DNA from: Microcoleus sp. FACHB-672 | GTDB lineage: Bacteria > Cyanobacteriota > Cyanobacteriia > Cyanobacteriales > Oscillatoriaceae | DNA: 64,000 nt | Direction of reading: 5' to 3' | NCBI RefSeq assembly: GCF_014695725.1 | Contig: NZ_JACJOU010000016.1 | Span: 124,001-188,000, forward strand | In this document: positions 17,496 to 26,254 of the stretch, piece after piece | How positions within the stretch are numbered: the stretch's first letter is position 1 | Layout of the letters: each line of letters begins with the position of its first letter | Notes under the pieces: model-generated | Told to the model about the DNA's origin: nothing | Seen by the model: only the letters and a program-made list of their open reading frames with translations | Database searches by the model: none | Made by a program: the position numbers and the translations under genes

Positions 17496-18125
17496 TCATA
17501 TCACCGGCTCATTTAAATCCCTGAGGTCGGTAATCTGCATAGCCTCATAAGGTTGGGCAATTCTCAGGGTTTTTAAACAGTTGCCGATATTGACATCCCA
17601 TAACTTGATCGTCTCATCAAAGCTGCCACTCACTAAAGTTTTACCGTCTGAACTGAAAGCAATCGAAGACACCACATCCGTATGACCCTGAAACGTGTTC
17701 AGGCAGCAATCTGTATTAACGTCCCAAAGCTTAATCGTTCCGTCTCCACTGCCACAGGCGATTTTCTGACTTTGAGGACACAAAGCAACTGAAGCAATCC
17801 GCGTGTGACTGTGATCGCGGATAGATTCTGACCCTGAAATAGATTCCAGAACGGTTTCCAGAACAGGTTTCCTTTGCGTTGTTCTGCCCCGTAAAACTGA
17901 CTGAACGTTATTTTTAGTAACTTTTTCACCTAATGTTTGACTGAGCAATTGCCACAGCTTAGAGCCAGTATCGCGGATGTAATCAGCATCATAATCAGAA
18001 GTTTTTGCCATCTGCTGGTAAGTCAGCCCTTTCCAAGCATGGCGTAAAACTATCTCTTGAACCTTATTTAAGCGTTGGGGCCAGAGTACCTGATCTAAAA
18101 TTGCTAAAGCTTCTTCAACTTTCAT
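17496..18125 (-). CDS. Shortened vMAP-HTH/WD40 protein
   Basis: The 209-residue protein joins an N-terminal helix-turn-helix of the vWA-MoxR-associated type (about residues 1-80, with VLRHAWKGLTYQQMA and YIRDTGSKLWQLLS) directly to about one and a half to two WD40 blades (IACGSGDGTIKLWDV, LVSGSFDETIKLWDV). It ends in a short tail whose PYEAMQIT resembles the PYEGMNIT tail common in cyanobacterial WD40 proteins. Family members usually carry an NB-ARC ATPase and a full propeller between these parts and exceed 1000 residues. This gene looks like an in-frame internal deletion product. It may be non-functional or may have become a small DNA-binding or decoy protein. Confidence 0.75.
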   Translation of the reverse strand: MKVEEALAILDQVLWPQRLNKVQEIVLRHAWKGLTYQQMAKTSDYDADYIRDTGSKLWQLLSQTLGEKVTKNNVQSVLRGRTTQRKPVLETVLESISGSESIRDHSHTRIASVALCPQSQKIACGSGDGTIKLWDVNTDCCLNTFQGHTDVVSSIAFSSDGKTLVSGSFDETIKLWDVNIGNCLKTLRIAQPYEAMQITDLRDLNEPVI

Positions 18126-19004
18126 GGCAACAGCGTTTCATAGAAGGGATTATCTTTGTTTGACCAACAAACAAGGGTAGTACCTATTTTGCGGCTGTCC
18201 CGCTTGGTAATGCCCTATTAGTCCCCAAGTGAAATGCACCCGTTGTAACAAATTTGGCAGTTTTCGCTAGCTTCGGCTTGTTTTATCTGGATACCCAGTG
18301 TCATTCATCCCTGTAAGGCCACTGCCTCTGCGCCCTTACTCACGGATTGACCCCTCGACTTGGTCTAACTCGCTCACCCCAGTTTAAACCGTATTTCTAC
18401 TGTCAGTACATTAGATATAACTCATCATTTCCTTAAAAACCATGATTTTTTATTATTTTTTCCCACAGACAGCCTGAAAAAGCATCAGCTATCTTTGTTT
18501 TAGTTTTGAGCTGAACCTCAACGGATCAGTAAAAACAAACATCTAGAGAAAAGCTTCCGTAAGCTCGTAAGTCTCTATGGGGTGCATTAATCTTCAGATT
18601 TTATCCGCTCTGCGTTTCAGCAAGTATGCTCTTGGGCTTTGAGGCTTCCCAAAAGAGCAGCGATAGCAGAATAGTAGGCGGCGATCTCCCGTTCTAAATA
18701 GAAAGTTACGGCTAGTGATTCAGCATCTAAGTTCTAAAGCCGAGACTCTTCCCCAAAGTAAATAGCCAATGTAACCGGCAATTGAAAATTTCTACGCAAC
18801 GCGATGCCTAAGGCTATGCCCGTGGGGTATGTACCTTAACGCAGCTACACAAACCCAGTCTGTCGGCGTGGACTTTGATAACACGCGCCAGCGTGTTGAA
18901 TCTGTGTCAATGCAAATTTTAGTTGCATTTTTTACAAAATTGAACTGCTCCCCATGAGGCGGGCTTCCACCGGCTACGCGATATCGATTTAATACCTAGA
19001 AACA
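18126..19004. other. Long intergenic region (879 bp)
   Basis: No gene is supported. A small inverted repeat AACACGC-GCCA-GCGTGTT lies at 18880-18897. The region separates two decaying genes and is probably relic sequence plus the divergent promoters. Confidence 0.5.
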
Positions 19005-21032
19005 ATGACAGCAATGAACAGCACAATCAGTCTTATTTTTGTTGGCTCAACTGTTGAAAACTATCAAGATTTTATTCCCGTAACTGAAGCGGGAGCAGAA
19101 GTTTTTACCCTCGACCCCACAAAAGATGTAATCGCCCAAATTACAGAAGTTTTAGCAAATCGCACGAATGTTGCTAACCTTCACATTATTTTGGACGACA
19201 GTTTAGGCAGTTTACAGCTCGGTAATACCACTTTAGATGCCGGTGCCCTAGAAAGCCCGCAAGTCATGGCTTATTTGCAAAAGTGGGGCGCATCCCTGAG
19301 TGCAGATGCAAATATTCTTTTGTCTGGGCGAAATGTAGCAGTCAATGAGCTGGTTGTGCAAAAGCTAAGTTTATTGACAGGTGCTGATGTTGCTGTTTCC
19401 CCCGCCATCACAGGTAACGCGACAGATAACAGCATTGGTGGCTTTGATTTAAATAAGCGTTCTGGCTGGTTAGGAGAAGATCTCCTAGCCTCACAGAATG
19501 GGGAAACTCACTTGGCAACGTGTAACTGTGCCGGTTGCAGCTTGTTCATTAATAAAGAACGACTCGCACCGGCACCTGTACTTGGGCCAACCGTCCCTCT
19601 AGCCTCCCTGCCGTTACTCAGCAGCAATCCCGGTGCCACAGCAAAGATATTTCTTGACTTCGACGGGCACACCACTTCTGGAACAGCATGGAATACCAAC
19701 TTCAACGGCAATGCGGATATTATCAGCCCTGCCTACAGTATCGATAGCGATCTGAATACTTTTTCGACCACAGAAGTCGCCAATATTGAAGAAATTTGGA
19801 AGCGAGTTGCAGAAGACTACGCACCTTTTGATGTAGATGTAACCACTGTTGACCTCGGAAATTTAAACGGGCCAAATAATATCGCGTAGTGATTGGCGGG
19901 GCTTGGGATGACTGGTTTGAAGAATCAGGGGTGCCGGCGGTGTTGCCTATCTGACTTCCTGGCGGTGGAACGGGGACACGCCGGTTTTCGTATTTGAGGA
20001 AAATTTAGCAAATGGCGTCGCTAAATACACGGCTGAAGCGACTTCTCACGAAGCGGGACACGCCCTCGGTTTGTACCATCAAAGTACCTACAATGCCGTC
20101 GGCACCAAAACCGCTGAATACAATCCAGGATCGGGCACCGGCGTAACCGGCTGGGCACCGATTAGGGGTGTCAGCTATAACAAAAATCTTACGAGTTGGC
20201 ACAACGGACAAAACAGCCAAGGCTCGACCATTTACCAAGATGATATGGCAGTCGTTGCTTCACCCCTTAATGGCTTCGGCTACCGAACCGACGATCACGG
20301 AAATACGAATGCCTTCGCTTTGGTTTCAATGTTGGCAGCAGTGGCGTTTATAGTGTCAGTTCCTGGAATCTTGATGATGTCAAAATTGTTAGCGATACCT
20401 CGATTCCAAGTTCTGGTGTGAGCATTGATGATGTTTCACTTGTTGGTACAGATGGAGATAACACGCTGATCGGAAGTGATACCTCGATTCCAAGTTCTGG
20501 TGTGAGCATTAATGATGTTTCACTTGTCGGTACAGATCGAGATGACACGCTGATCGCAGGTGCCGGCAATGATCACATTGATGGATTAGCCGGCAATGAC
20601 AACTTGAATGGGGACGCTGGTGATGATACCCTTGACGGCGGTGCGGGCAACGATATACTCACTGGAAGTGCCGGCCAAGATTGGTTTCTCTACAGCACCG
20701 GCAGTGCCTTTACTACAGCATCGGTAGGCGTTGATCAAATTGACGATTTTGCCACAGGCGCTGCCGGTGATCGCATCGTTTTAAGCAAGCAAACATTTGC
20801 TGCACTCACAAGTGAGGTGGCATCTGGGTTTAGCGTGATCTCTGAGTTTGCCACTGTTACGACAGATGCCGGCGCGGCAACCAGCGAAGGGTTGATTGTT
20901 TATAACAGCAGCAATGGCAAATTGTTCTATAACGAGAACGGCAGTGCAGCTAACTTTGGCACAGGTGAGCAATTTGCCACGCTAGCCGGCACTCCTACCT
21001 TAGCCCCAGAAGATTTCATGCTAATCGCTTAA
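19005..21032 (+). pseudogene. DUF4347-metalloprotease-RTX surface protein, broken by at least three frameshifts
   Basis: Three frames together spell one large secreted-type protein. Frame one (19005-19889) holds a DUF4347 domain (about residues 5-155, ISLIFVGSTVENYQDF) and the start of a protease (AKIFLDFDGHT). After a shift near 19886 and another before 19930, the next frame carries GVAYLTSW and the zinc motif HEAGHALGLYH (20047-20079). A third shift near 20300-20322 leads to GFNVGSSGVYSVSSWNLDD, two 28-residue repeats, RTX nonapeptides (GAGNDHIDG, GLAGNDNLNG, GDAGDDTLDGG) and a C-terminal export-type domain to 21032. Pieces could still be translated separately, but the protease cannot be made intact. 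Confidence 0.88.
20394..20561 (+). repeat. Two 84-bp tandem repeats
   Basis: Copies at 20394-20477 and 20478-20561 differ at few positions and each encode 28 residues beginning DTSIPSSGVSI and ending in a DGDNTLIGS-type calcium-loop sequence. They form the lead-in to the RTX repeats. Confidence 0.85.
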
Positions 21033-21082
21033 GGATAGCGATCAAAATTCATCAATGCTGGACGTGTCCAGCGGCTAATCAC

Positions 21083-21118
21083 AGTGGAGCCATCTTTTTT
21101 AGGTTGCTCCACTTTTTT
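21083..21118 (+). terminator. Hairpin terminator with T-run
   Basis: AGTGGAGC (21083-21090) pairs with GCTCCACT (21106-21113), followed by five T. It lies 50 bp after the RTX reading frame. Just before it is another palindrome, GCTGGAC-GT-GTCCAGC at 21056-21071. The remaining sequence to 21370 shows nothing else. Confidence 0.75.
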
Positions 21119-21370
21119 AGTTTAGCTGTTTGTCTCACTTCCTCTGTTGCCATCCCTAATGCTTCTGCGACTTATTTGAGACTCAATTCCATTGCTAATG
21201 TCATAGCCTCAGAACTTTCACTTAACTAGGGCAAGCATGAATTTAACACGCCACTAAACCTTGAGAAATAAGGGGAGATGGGGAGATGAAAGAGGAATTA
21301 AGAATTTTTACTCCGTTTTTGGCAGTATAGGAATCTTAAAATGAGCTGAAATCAATACATTTGAGTCCTT

Positions 21371-21631
21371 ATGCCTGAACATTCAATCACTGTCACCGTA
21401 AAACTATTTGCTGCCTATCAAGAAGCTTATGGAGTGACAGACTTGGTGCTGGACTTTCCCTCTGGCACCCCCGTCAGCGCCCTTCTTGATCGCGTCATCA
21501 GCGAGCAGCCACAACTCCAACAGTGGCGCAACATCACCCGCTTTGGCGTTAACCTGCAATTCGTCGAACCAGACACCATTCTGCAAAGTGGCGACGAAGT
21601 TGCACTTATTCCGCCTGTCAGCGGCGGGTAA
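21371..21631 (+). CDS. MoaD/ThiS-family sulfur carrier
   Basis: The 86-residue ubiquitin-like protein has the beta-grasp pattern (ITVTVKLFAAYQEAYG at the start, SGDEVALIPPVSGG at the end). The C-terminal Gly-Gly is the residue pair that is adenylated and converted to thiocarboxylate in this family. By length and the LIPPVSGG end it resembles MoaD, the small subunit of molybdopterin synthase, but no moaE or other molybdenum-cofactor gene is nearby. It lies 186 bp before thrC, with a strong inverted repeat between. Confidence 0.85.
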   Translation: MPEHSITVTVKLFAAYQEAYGVTDLVLDFPSGTPVSALLDRVISEQPQLQQWRNITRFGVNLQFVEPDTILQSGDEVALIPPVSGG

Positions 21632-21695
21632 ATCACAGCTTAGTCCTTAAAAAGGCTTAATGCCCTTATCTTCCAATCCGGCTTCCCCTGCTTCC

Positions 21696-21722
21696 TATAC
21701 CCGACAAAAATAGTCGGGTATA
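21696..21722. promoter_or_regulatory. 10-bp inverted repeat ahead of thrC
   Basis: TATACCCGAC (21696-21705) and GTCGGGTATA (21713-21722) are perfect reverse complements with a 7-nt loop. A further GACGGGTA copy follows at 21727. It could be the terminator of the upstream carrier gene or an operator or attenuator for thrC; there is only a short T-run downstream. Confidence 0.55.
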
Positions 21723-21817
21723 TTTGACGGGTATTTTTCCCTGTGCTAGTATCGAGCGGTCAATCAAAAAAAGACTAACCAGCCCACAGCCGAGCGAGAC
21801 ACAGAGAGGTTTGACCG

Positions 21818-23122
21818 ATGACCCTAGCGACTGAACAGCACACCCAATCAACTTCCGCCACTTTCAAGAACCTTCAATGTAAAGAATGTGGCGCAGAATA
21901 TGAAGCCAAAGCGACACACGTCTGTGAAGTGTGTTTTGGCCCCTTGGAAGTGAGCTATGACTACGACGCGCTGCGCCGGCAGGTGACTCGCGAAAGTATC
22001 GCTGCTGGGCCGAATTCCATTTGGCGCTATCGTCCCTTTCTGCCGGTGATGACGGATAACCCCATCGATGTGGGAACCGGCATGACCCCTCTCGTCAAAG
22101 CAAATCGTTTGGCTCGCCGGCTGGGCATCAAAAATCTTTATATTAAAAACGATGCGGTGAATATGCCCACCCTTAGCTTCAAGGATCGGGTGGTTTCAGT
22201 CGCACTCACCCGCGCCAAAGAGTTGGGCTTCTCTACGGTGTCCTGCGCTAGCACCGGCAACTTAGCAAACTCTACCGCTGCAATTGCCGCTCATGCCGGT
22301 TTAGATTGCTGTGTGTTCATCCCCGCTGATCTCGAAGCCGGGAAAGTCTTGGGCACTTTGATTTACAGCCCAACCGTGATGGCGGTTCAGGGCAACTACG
22401 ATCAAGTCAACAGGCTCTGCTGCGAAGTTGCAAATACGCATGGCTGGGGATTTGTCAATATTAATTTGCGTCCCTATTATTCCGAAGGCTCAAAAACCCT
22501 CGGCTTTGAAGTGGCTGAACAGCTAGGTTGGAAACTGCCCGACCACATCGTTGCCCCCCTGGCCTCTGGCTCACTGTTCACCAAAATTTATAAAGGCTTC
22601 CAAGAATTCATCAAAGTTGGACTGGTGGAAGACAAAACAGTCCGCTTCAGTGGGGCACAGGCAGACGGTTGCTCACCAATTGCCCAAGCTTTCCGGGAAG
22701 GACGCGACTTTGTGAAGCCGGTGAAGCCCAACACCATTGCCAAGTCAATTGCAATTGGCAACCCGGCTGATGGAATTTACGCAATCGAAGTGGCGAAGAA
22801 AACCGGCGGCAATATTGAATCCGTCAGCGACCCCGAAATTATTGAAGGCATCAAACTGCTGGCTGAAACTGAAGGCATTTTCACCGAAACTGCCGGCGGC
22901 ACCACCGTCGCTGTACTGAAGAAATTGGTAGAAGCAGGCAAGATCGATCCCGATGAAACCACCGTAGTTTACATCACCGGTAACGGACTGAAAACTCAGG
23001 AAGCCATGCAGGGTTACATCGGCGAACCCTTCACCATTGAGCCAAAACTCGACAGCTTCGAGCGTGCCCTAGAGCGCTCTCACACTCTTGATCGCCTGGA
23101 ATGGCAACAAGTGTTGGTTTAA
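21818..23122 (+). CDS. thrC: Threonine synthase
   Basis: PLP enzyme that converts O-phosphohomoserine to threonine; 434 residues. The N-terminus has a zinc-ribbon-like CKECGAEYEA...CEVCFGPL (C-x2-C and C-x2-C, residues about 20-42), followed by the fold type II core with PTLSFKDRVVSVAL (PLP lysine near residue 115), the ASTGNLANSTAAIAAHAG phosphate-binding block, and a late NGLKTQEA segment typical of bacterial/plant threonine synthases. It is flanked on both sides by Gly-Gly sulfur carriers, which opens the possibility that this copy, or a paralogue, uses a protein thiocarboxylate. The family assignment to ThrC is nevertheless good. Confidence 0.92.
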   Translation: MTLATEQHTQSTSATFKNLQCKECGAEYEAKATHVCEVCFGPLEVSYDYDALRRQVTRESIAAGPNSIWRYRPFLPVMTDNPIDVGTGMTPLVKANRLARRLGIKNLYIKNDAVNMPTLSFKDRVVSVALTRAKELGFSTVSCASTGNLANSTAAIAAHAGLDCCVFIPADLEAGKVLGTLIYSPTVMAVQGNYDQVNRLCCEVANTHGWGFVNINLRPYYSEGSKTLGFEVAEQLGWKLPDHIVAPLASGSLFTKIYKGFQEFIKVGLVEDKTVRFSGAQADGCSPIAQAFREGRDFVKPVKPNTIAKSIAIGNPADGIYAIEVAKKTGGNIESVSDPEIIEGIKLLAETEGIFTETAGGTTVAVLKKLVEAGKIDPDETTVVYITGNGLKTQEAMQGYIGEPFTIEPKLDSFERALERSHTLDRLEWQQVLV

Positions 23123-23169
23123 TTTTAGATTTTAGATTTTAGATCAGATATATAGGTCTAAAATCTAAA
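23122..23169. repeat. Heptamer repeat (ATTTTAG x3) forming a hairpin
   Basis: Three ATTTTAG units (23122-23142) overlap the thrC stop. The segment 23131-23143 pairs perfectly over 13 bp with 23157-23169. This hairpin stands in the 87-bp gap between thrC and the next carrier gene and may modulate read-through. Confidence 0.8.
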
Positions 23170-23209
23170 GTCGGCAGATAACAGACAATCAGAGAACAGA
23201 CCAGAAATT

Positions 23210-23485
23210 ATGTCCGTCAAAGTTTTAATTCCCACCCCGCTACAAAAGTTCACCAACGATAAATCCACCTTGGAATGCACCGGCACGACGGTTGCTGAAC
23301 TGCTGGAATCTTTAGAGCAAAACTGTCCTGGGATCAAAGCGCGTCTGTGTGACGATAACGGGGAACCGCGTCGGTTTTTGAATTTTTACGTTAATAGTGA
23401 AGACATCCGCTTCTTGGAGGGCACGAGTACGCCGCTGCAAGATGGGGATGAAGTGAGCATTGTGCCAGCTGTCGCTGGCGGCTAA
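23210..23485 (+). CDS. CysO-like sulfur carrier protein
   Basis: A 91-residue beta-grasp protein ending in SIVPAVAGG. Its start ([12 protein letters not shown]), the [13 protein letters not shown] block and the AVAGG tail follow the pattern of Mycobacterium CysO, whose thiocarboxylate donates sulfide to a PLP enzyme for cysteine synthesis. Here the adjacent PLP enzyme is threonine synthase. No JAMM protease (Mec) or CysM-like gene is in the window. The thiocarboxylate could serve cysteine, homocysteine or another acceptor; that is unproven. Confidence 0.85.
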   Translation: MSVKVLIPTPLQKFTNDKSTLECTGTTVAELLESLEQNCPGIKARLCDDNGEPRRFLNFYVNSEDIRFLEGTSTPLQDGDEVSIVPAVAGG

Positions 23486-23532
23486 TCCCTTGTTAGGATC
23501 GGCAAGATAGGATAAAAAACTCACTCAGAACA

Positions 23533-24246
23533 ATGGCAGAAGAAACGAATTACAAAGAAGCCGGTGAGCAGCCGCCTAGCACCGTAGAACAGCAAGCTCC
23601 CAGCGTTTCTGAAGAACACGCTCCCAGCACTTCTGAAGAGCAGGCAACGGATCTTCCGAGTGCAAATATGCCGGATGCCAAAGCCGTGCAAACAGAGCAA
23701 AAACCGGCTGAGGCTGAAGTAGGAACAACTGAGCCGACTCCGAAAGGAGAACCCTCAGCAAAACCCCCCAAAGCCAACGCAGCAGACAAACCGGCAGCCG
23801 GAAAAAAAGCCGCTGAAAAAGCGGACGGAGAGGAAGCTCCAGCCAAGGCGGCTAAAAAGGAAAAGGCACCGGGAGTTGAAGACAAGCCCTTTGCTGATTT
23901 CATGCATCAAGACTGTTTGCCGGCGCTGAAAACCGCCCTGAACAAACAGGGGATATCAGATGTTGATATCAGTTTAGAAAAGCAAAAATACCCAGGTTCT
24001 GGCTTGGGATCAACTGAAGAGTGCTGGCAAGTTATTGGCCGGTGGAAAGGCGGAAAGCGTCAATTTAACGTTTATTTCCCCAAAGCGGATATTCAAGGCC
24101 CAAGAGCGTTCTCCTGTGCTGACAGTGGCGCAAAGGCAAGCACAATCGAGCCGTTCTTAATTGATGAGCGCAAGGTCACGCTGGATCTATTAGTGTTTGG
24201 CGTTGTCCAGCGCCTTAACGCTCAAAAGTGGCTGGCGCTGAATTAA
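23533..24246 (+). CDS. DUF2996 protein with a disordered N-terminal region
   Basis: The protein has 237 residues. The first ~115 are low complexity, rich in Ala, Glu, Lys and Pro, with duplicated VEQQAPSVSEEHAPSTSEE-type phrases and KAAEKADGEEAPAKAAKKEK. The C-terminal ~120 residues form a DUF2996 domain (PFADFMHQDCLPALK, ECWQVIGRWKGGKRQFNVYF, ending VVQRLNAQKWLALN). The domain is shared by cyanobacteria and plastids, and its role is not established. The gene starts 47 bp after the CysO-like gene and may be read through from it. Confidence 0.85.
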   Translation: MAEETNYKEAGEQPPSTVEQQAPSVSEEHAPSTSEEQATDLPSANMPDAKAVQTEQKPAEAEVGTTEPTPKGEPSAKPPKANAADKPAAGKKAAEKADGEEAPAKAAKKEKAPGVEDKPFADFMHQDCLPALKTALNKQGISDVDISLEKQKYPGSGLGSTEECWQVIGRWKGGKRQFNVYFPKADIQGPRAFSCADSGAKASTIEPFLIDERKVTLDLLVFGVVQRLNAQKWLALN

Positions 24247-24388
24247 GGGCATTGGGCATTGGGCATAGGGGATAGGGCATTGGGCATGAAGAGAGTGGGA
24301 GATTATTCCCGATTATTTATTAATCATTCTCTATTCTCGTCCCTTTAGGTTGGCGAAGCCTTGACCCATGCCCCATGCCCCATGCCCC
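24247..24388. repeat. Paired heptamer arrays in a convergent spacer
   Basis: Six GGGCATT-type heptamers at 24247-24288 (GGGCATT, GGGCATT, GGGCATA, GGGGATA, GGGCATT, GGGCATG) face CCCATG/CCCCATG units at 24365-24388, which are their reverse complement. The two arrays can pair across the spacer between the converging DUF2996 and kinase genes and may act as a bidirectional terminator. Confidence 0.8.
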
Positions 24389-24390
24389 TT

Positions 24391-25836
24391 CTACAGTTCG
24401 TCAAAACAATAAGTCACAACCCCTTTATCATTCGCAACCCTAACGTAGCCGTCTTTTGCCATCTCCTTTAAAACGGCTTCCACCTCGACGAAGTCAATGC
24501 CAGTGTCCATCACAGCTTGAGTAACGGAAAGTTTACCGCCCCTTGCTTGGGCAGCTTGCAGCAGTTTAACAAGCGTCTGGCTGCGTTTGCTAGAGAACAT
24601 CATCCGCTCAATGGCGGCAGGTTGAGTCAGCGGCACACCGGCAGCAGAGACACCTAATTTTCCTCTCAGTTTTGCCTCTTGCTCGTCTACCATTCCCCGA
24701 ATTAAGAATAAATCCAAGACTAGGCCCAGGCCAAATAGGTTGCCGGTGCCAAACCACAATAAACCCGTGACAATCTTGCCGTTGTAGAATCGGTGGAGTC
24801 CTCCCAGGCCACAAAACCCGGCTGCCCAAAGTGCATAGCTGATGCCGAGCCGTCTTTGAGTCGGGTCATCTTTGAGGGTTTGTAGCTTTTGAGTCCCCCA
24901 ATTTTCGATAGATGGGATGGAGGGGGCTGCCGGCATTGATTTCGCATTCAAATCTTTCAACACCTCTGCTGCGGACTGATAGCGCCGGCTAATGGCATTT
25001 TCTAGCAGTTTGTCCAGCACTTGCCCTAATTGAGGGCTGACAGGATTATCGACTAAGTAATGCCGCCACACCCAACTACCCTCTCGGCTGTCAAATAAGT
25101 CGAAGGAAGGAATTTGAGTTAATAAATGAATACAGGTGACGCCCAAACTATATAAGTCACTGGCAAAAACCGCCCGTCCTAGGGCTTGTTCTGGGGCAGC
25201 GTAGCCGGCTGACCCAATCACTGTGCCGGCACGCCCTAGGGAAGTGCTGGTGGCGGATTTGGCTGCCCCAAAATCAACGAGTACCAGATCCCCCTTCGCC
25301 CCCTTCTGCTGGGAGGTTTGCCGGCGAATAATATTCTCAGGTTTGATATCGCGGTGAATCACCCGGTGTTCGTGGACAAATTGCAGCACCGGCAACAGAT
25401 CGTTCAACAGTTGGCGGATCTGAGTTTCATTAAACGCACCTTCCTCGTTTAATTGCTGGGCTAAGTTCGGCCCGTCAATATATTCCTGCACTAAATACTG
25501 CCGGCCCTCTTGCTGAAAATCGGCCAGCAGTTCTGGAATTTGAGGGTGTTTGCCCAACTGATCTAGCTGAACTGCTTCTTGACGAAATAGTTCAGCAGCT
25601 TTCTCGGCATTGCGAGCGCTTTGATCTTGGGGGCGAAACTGCTTAATCACACAGCGGGGTTTGGACGGCTTGTACTCATCCACCCCTAAGAAAGTTCTGC
25701 CAAAGCCGCCGGTGTCAATCGGTTTAATTGCCCGGTAGCGATCTCCCAAAAGTAACTTTGACCCACAACTTTGGCAAAACGTCGCCAGAGCTGGATTCTT
25801 CGGCTGCTGGCAGTTGGGATTGAGGCAATAGCTCAT
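24391..25836 (-). CDS. Ser/Thr protein kinase with zinc ribbon, TM2 and winged helix
   Basis: Hanks-type kinase of 481 residues. The order is: N-terminal zinc ribbon (C4, C9 and the CQSC pair near 21-24); kinase core with GGFGRTFLG, catalytic lysine in CVIKQF, HRDIKPENI and DFGAAKSATS; a TM2 domain around residues 325-385 (GGLHRFYNGK with two membrane helices); and a C-terminal winged-helix-like segment (LSVTQAVMDTGIDFVEVEAVLKEM region). The combination suggests a membrane-linked kinase with a nucleic-acid- or protein-binding tail. Substrates are unknown. The region upstream is shared with acsF. Confidence 0.92.
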   Translation of the reverse strand: MSYCLNPNCQQPKNPALATFCQSCGSKLLLGDRYRAIKPIDTGGFGRTFLGVDEYKPSKPRCVIKQFRPQDQSARNAEKAAELFRQEAVQLDQLGKHPQIPELLADFQQEGRQYLVQEYIDGPNLAQQLNEEGAFNETQIRQLLNDLLPVLQFVHEHRVIHRDIKPENIIRRQTSQQKGAKGDLVLVDFGAAKSATSTSLGRAGTVIGSAGYAAPEQALGRAVFASDLYSLGVTCIHLLTQIPSFDLFDSREGSWVWRHYLVDNPVSPQLGQVLDKLLENAISRRYQSAAEVLKDLNAKSMPAAPSIPSIENWGTQKLQTLKDDPTQRRLGISYALWAAGFCGLGGLHRFYNGKIVTGLLWFGTGNLFGLGLVLDLFLIRGMVDEQEAKLRGKLGVSAAGVPLTQPAAIERMMFSSKRSQTLVKLLQAAQARGGKLSVTQAVMDTGIDFVEVEAVLKEMAKDGYVRVANDKGVVTYCFDEL

Positions 25837-26254
25837 ACAAGCAAGGCGCGACTCGGATTCTCTCTTTCATAGTTGCACACGAAAGCCTTGAGCGTCGCTC
25901 TTGCTGAACCCTCTGAAGAGGACTAATTGCTCAGTTGTCTCGTTTTGAGGCGTGTGTCTGGGAAATCGCACGTCCAGAGTGAAAAAATTAATTTCTAGCT
26001 TTTTTTAGCCTTCTTGCTGAGGAAGGTTTTTTTGAAATCTTTTATTTTAGCACCCATTTTTCGAGCGGCCTAGAGCGTAATTTACAAAAGTTGATACGCC
26101 GTTGTAACTCTTAACCTGATTGCATTTTTGACCTCGCCATGCGGCTGCTAGACTGGAGTGCGTAGCAAATGCAACGATTATCGTAGAATTATTGGACGCC
26201 GCCGAATAGACCACTCCTAAGGCAAAAATCCTTAACAAGAGCGTAAACAGACTT
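25837..26254. other. Divergent control region of the kinase and acsF
   Basis: 418 bp without a gene. It must hold both divergent promoters; I cannot identify specific operator sites. Confidence 0.5.
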
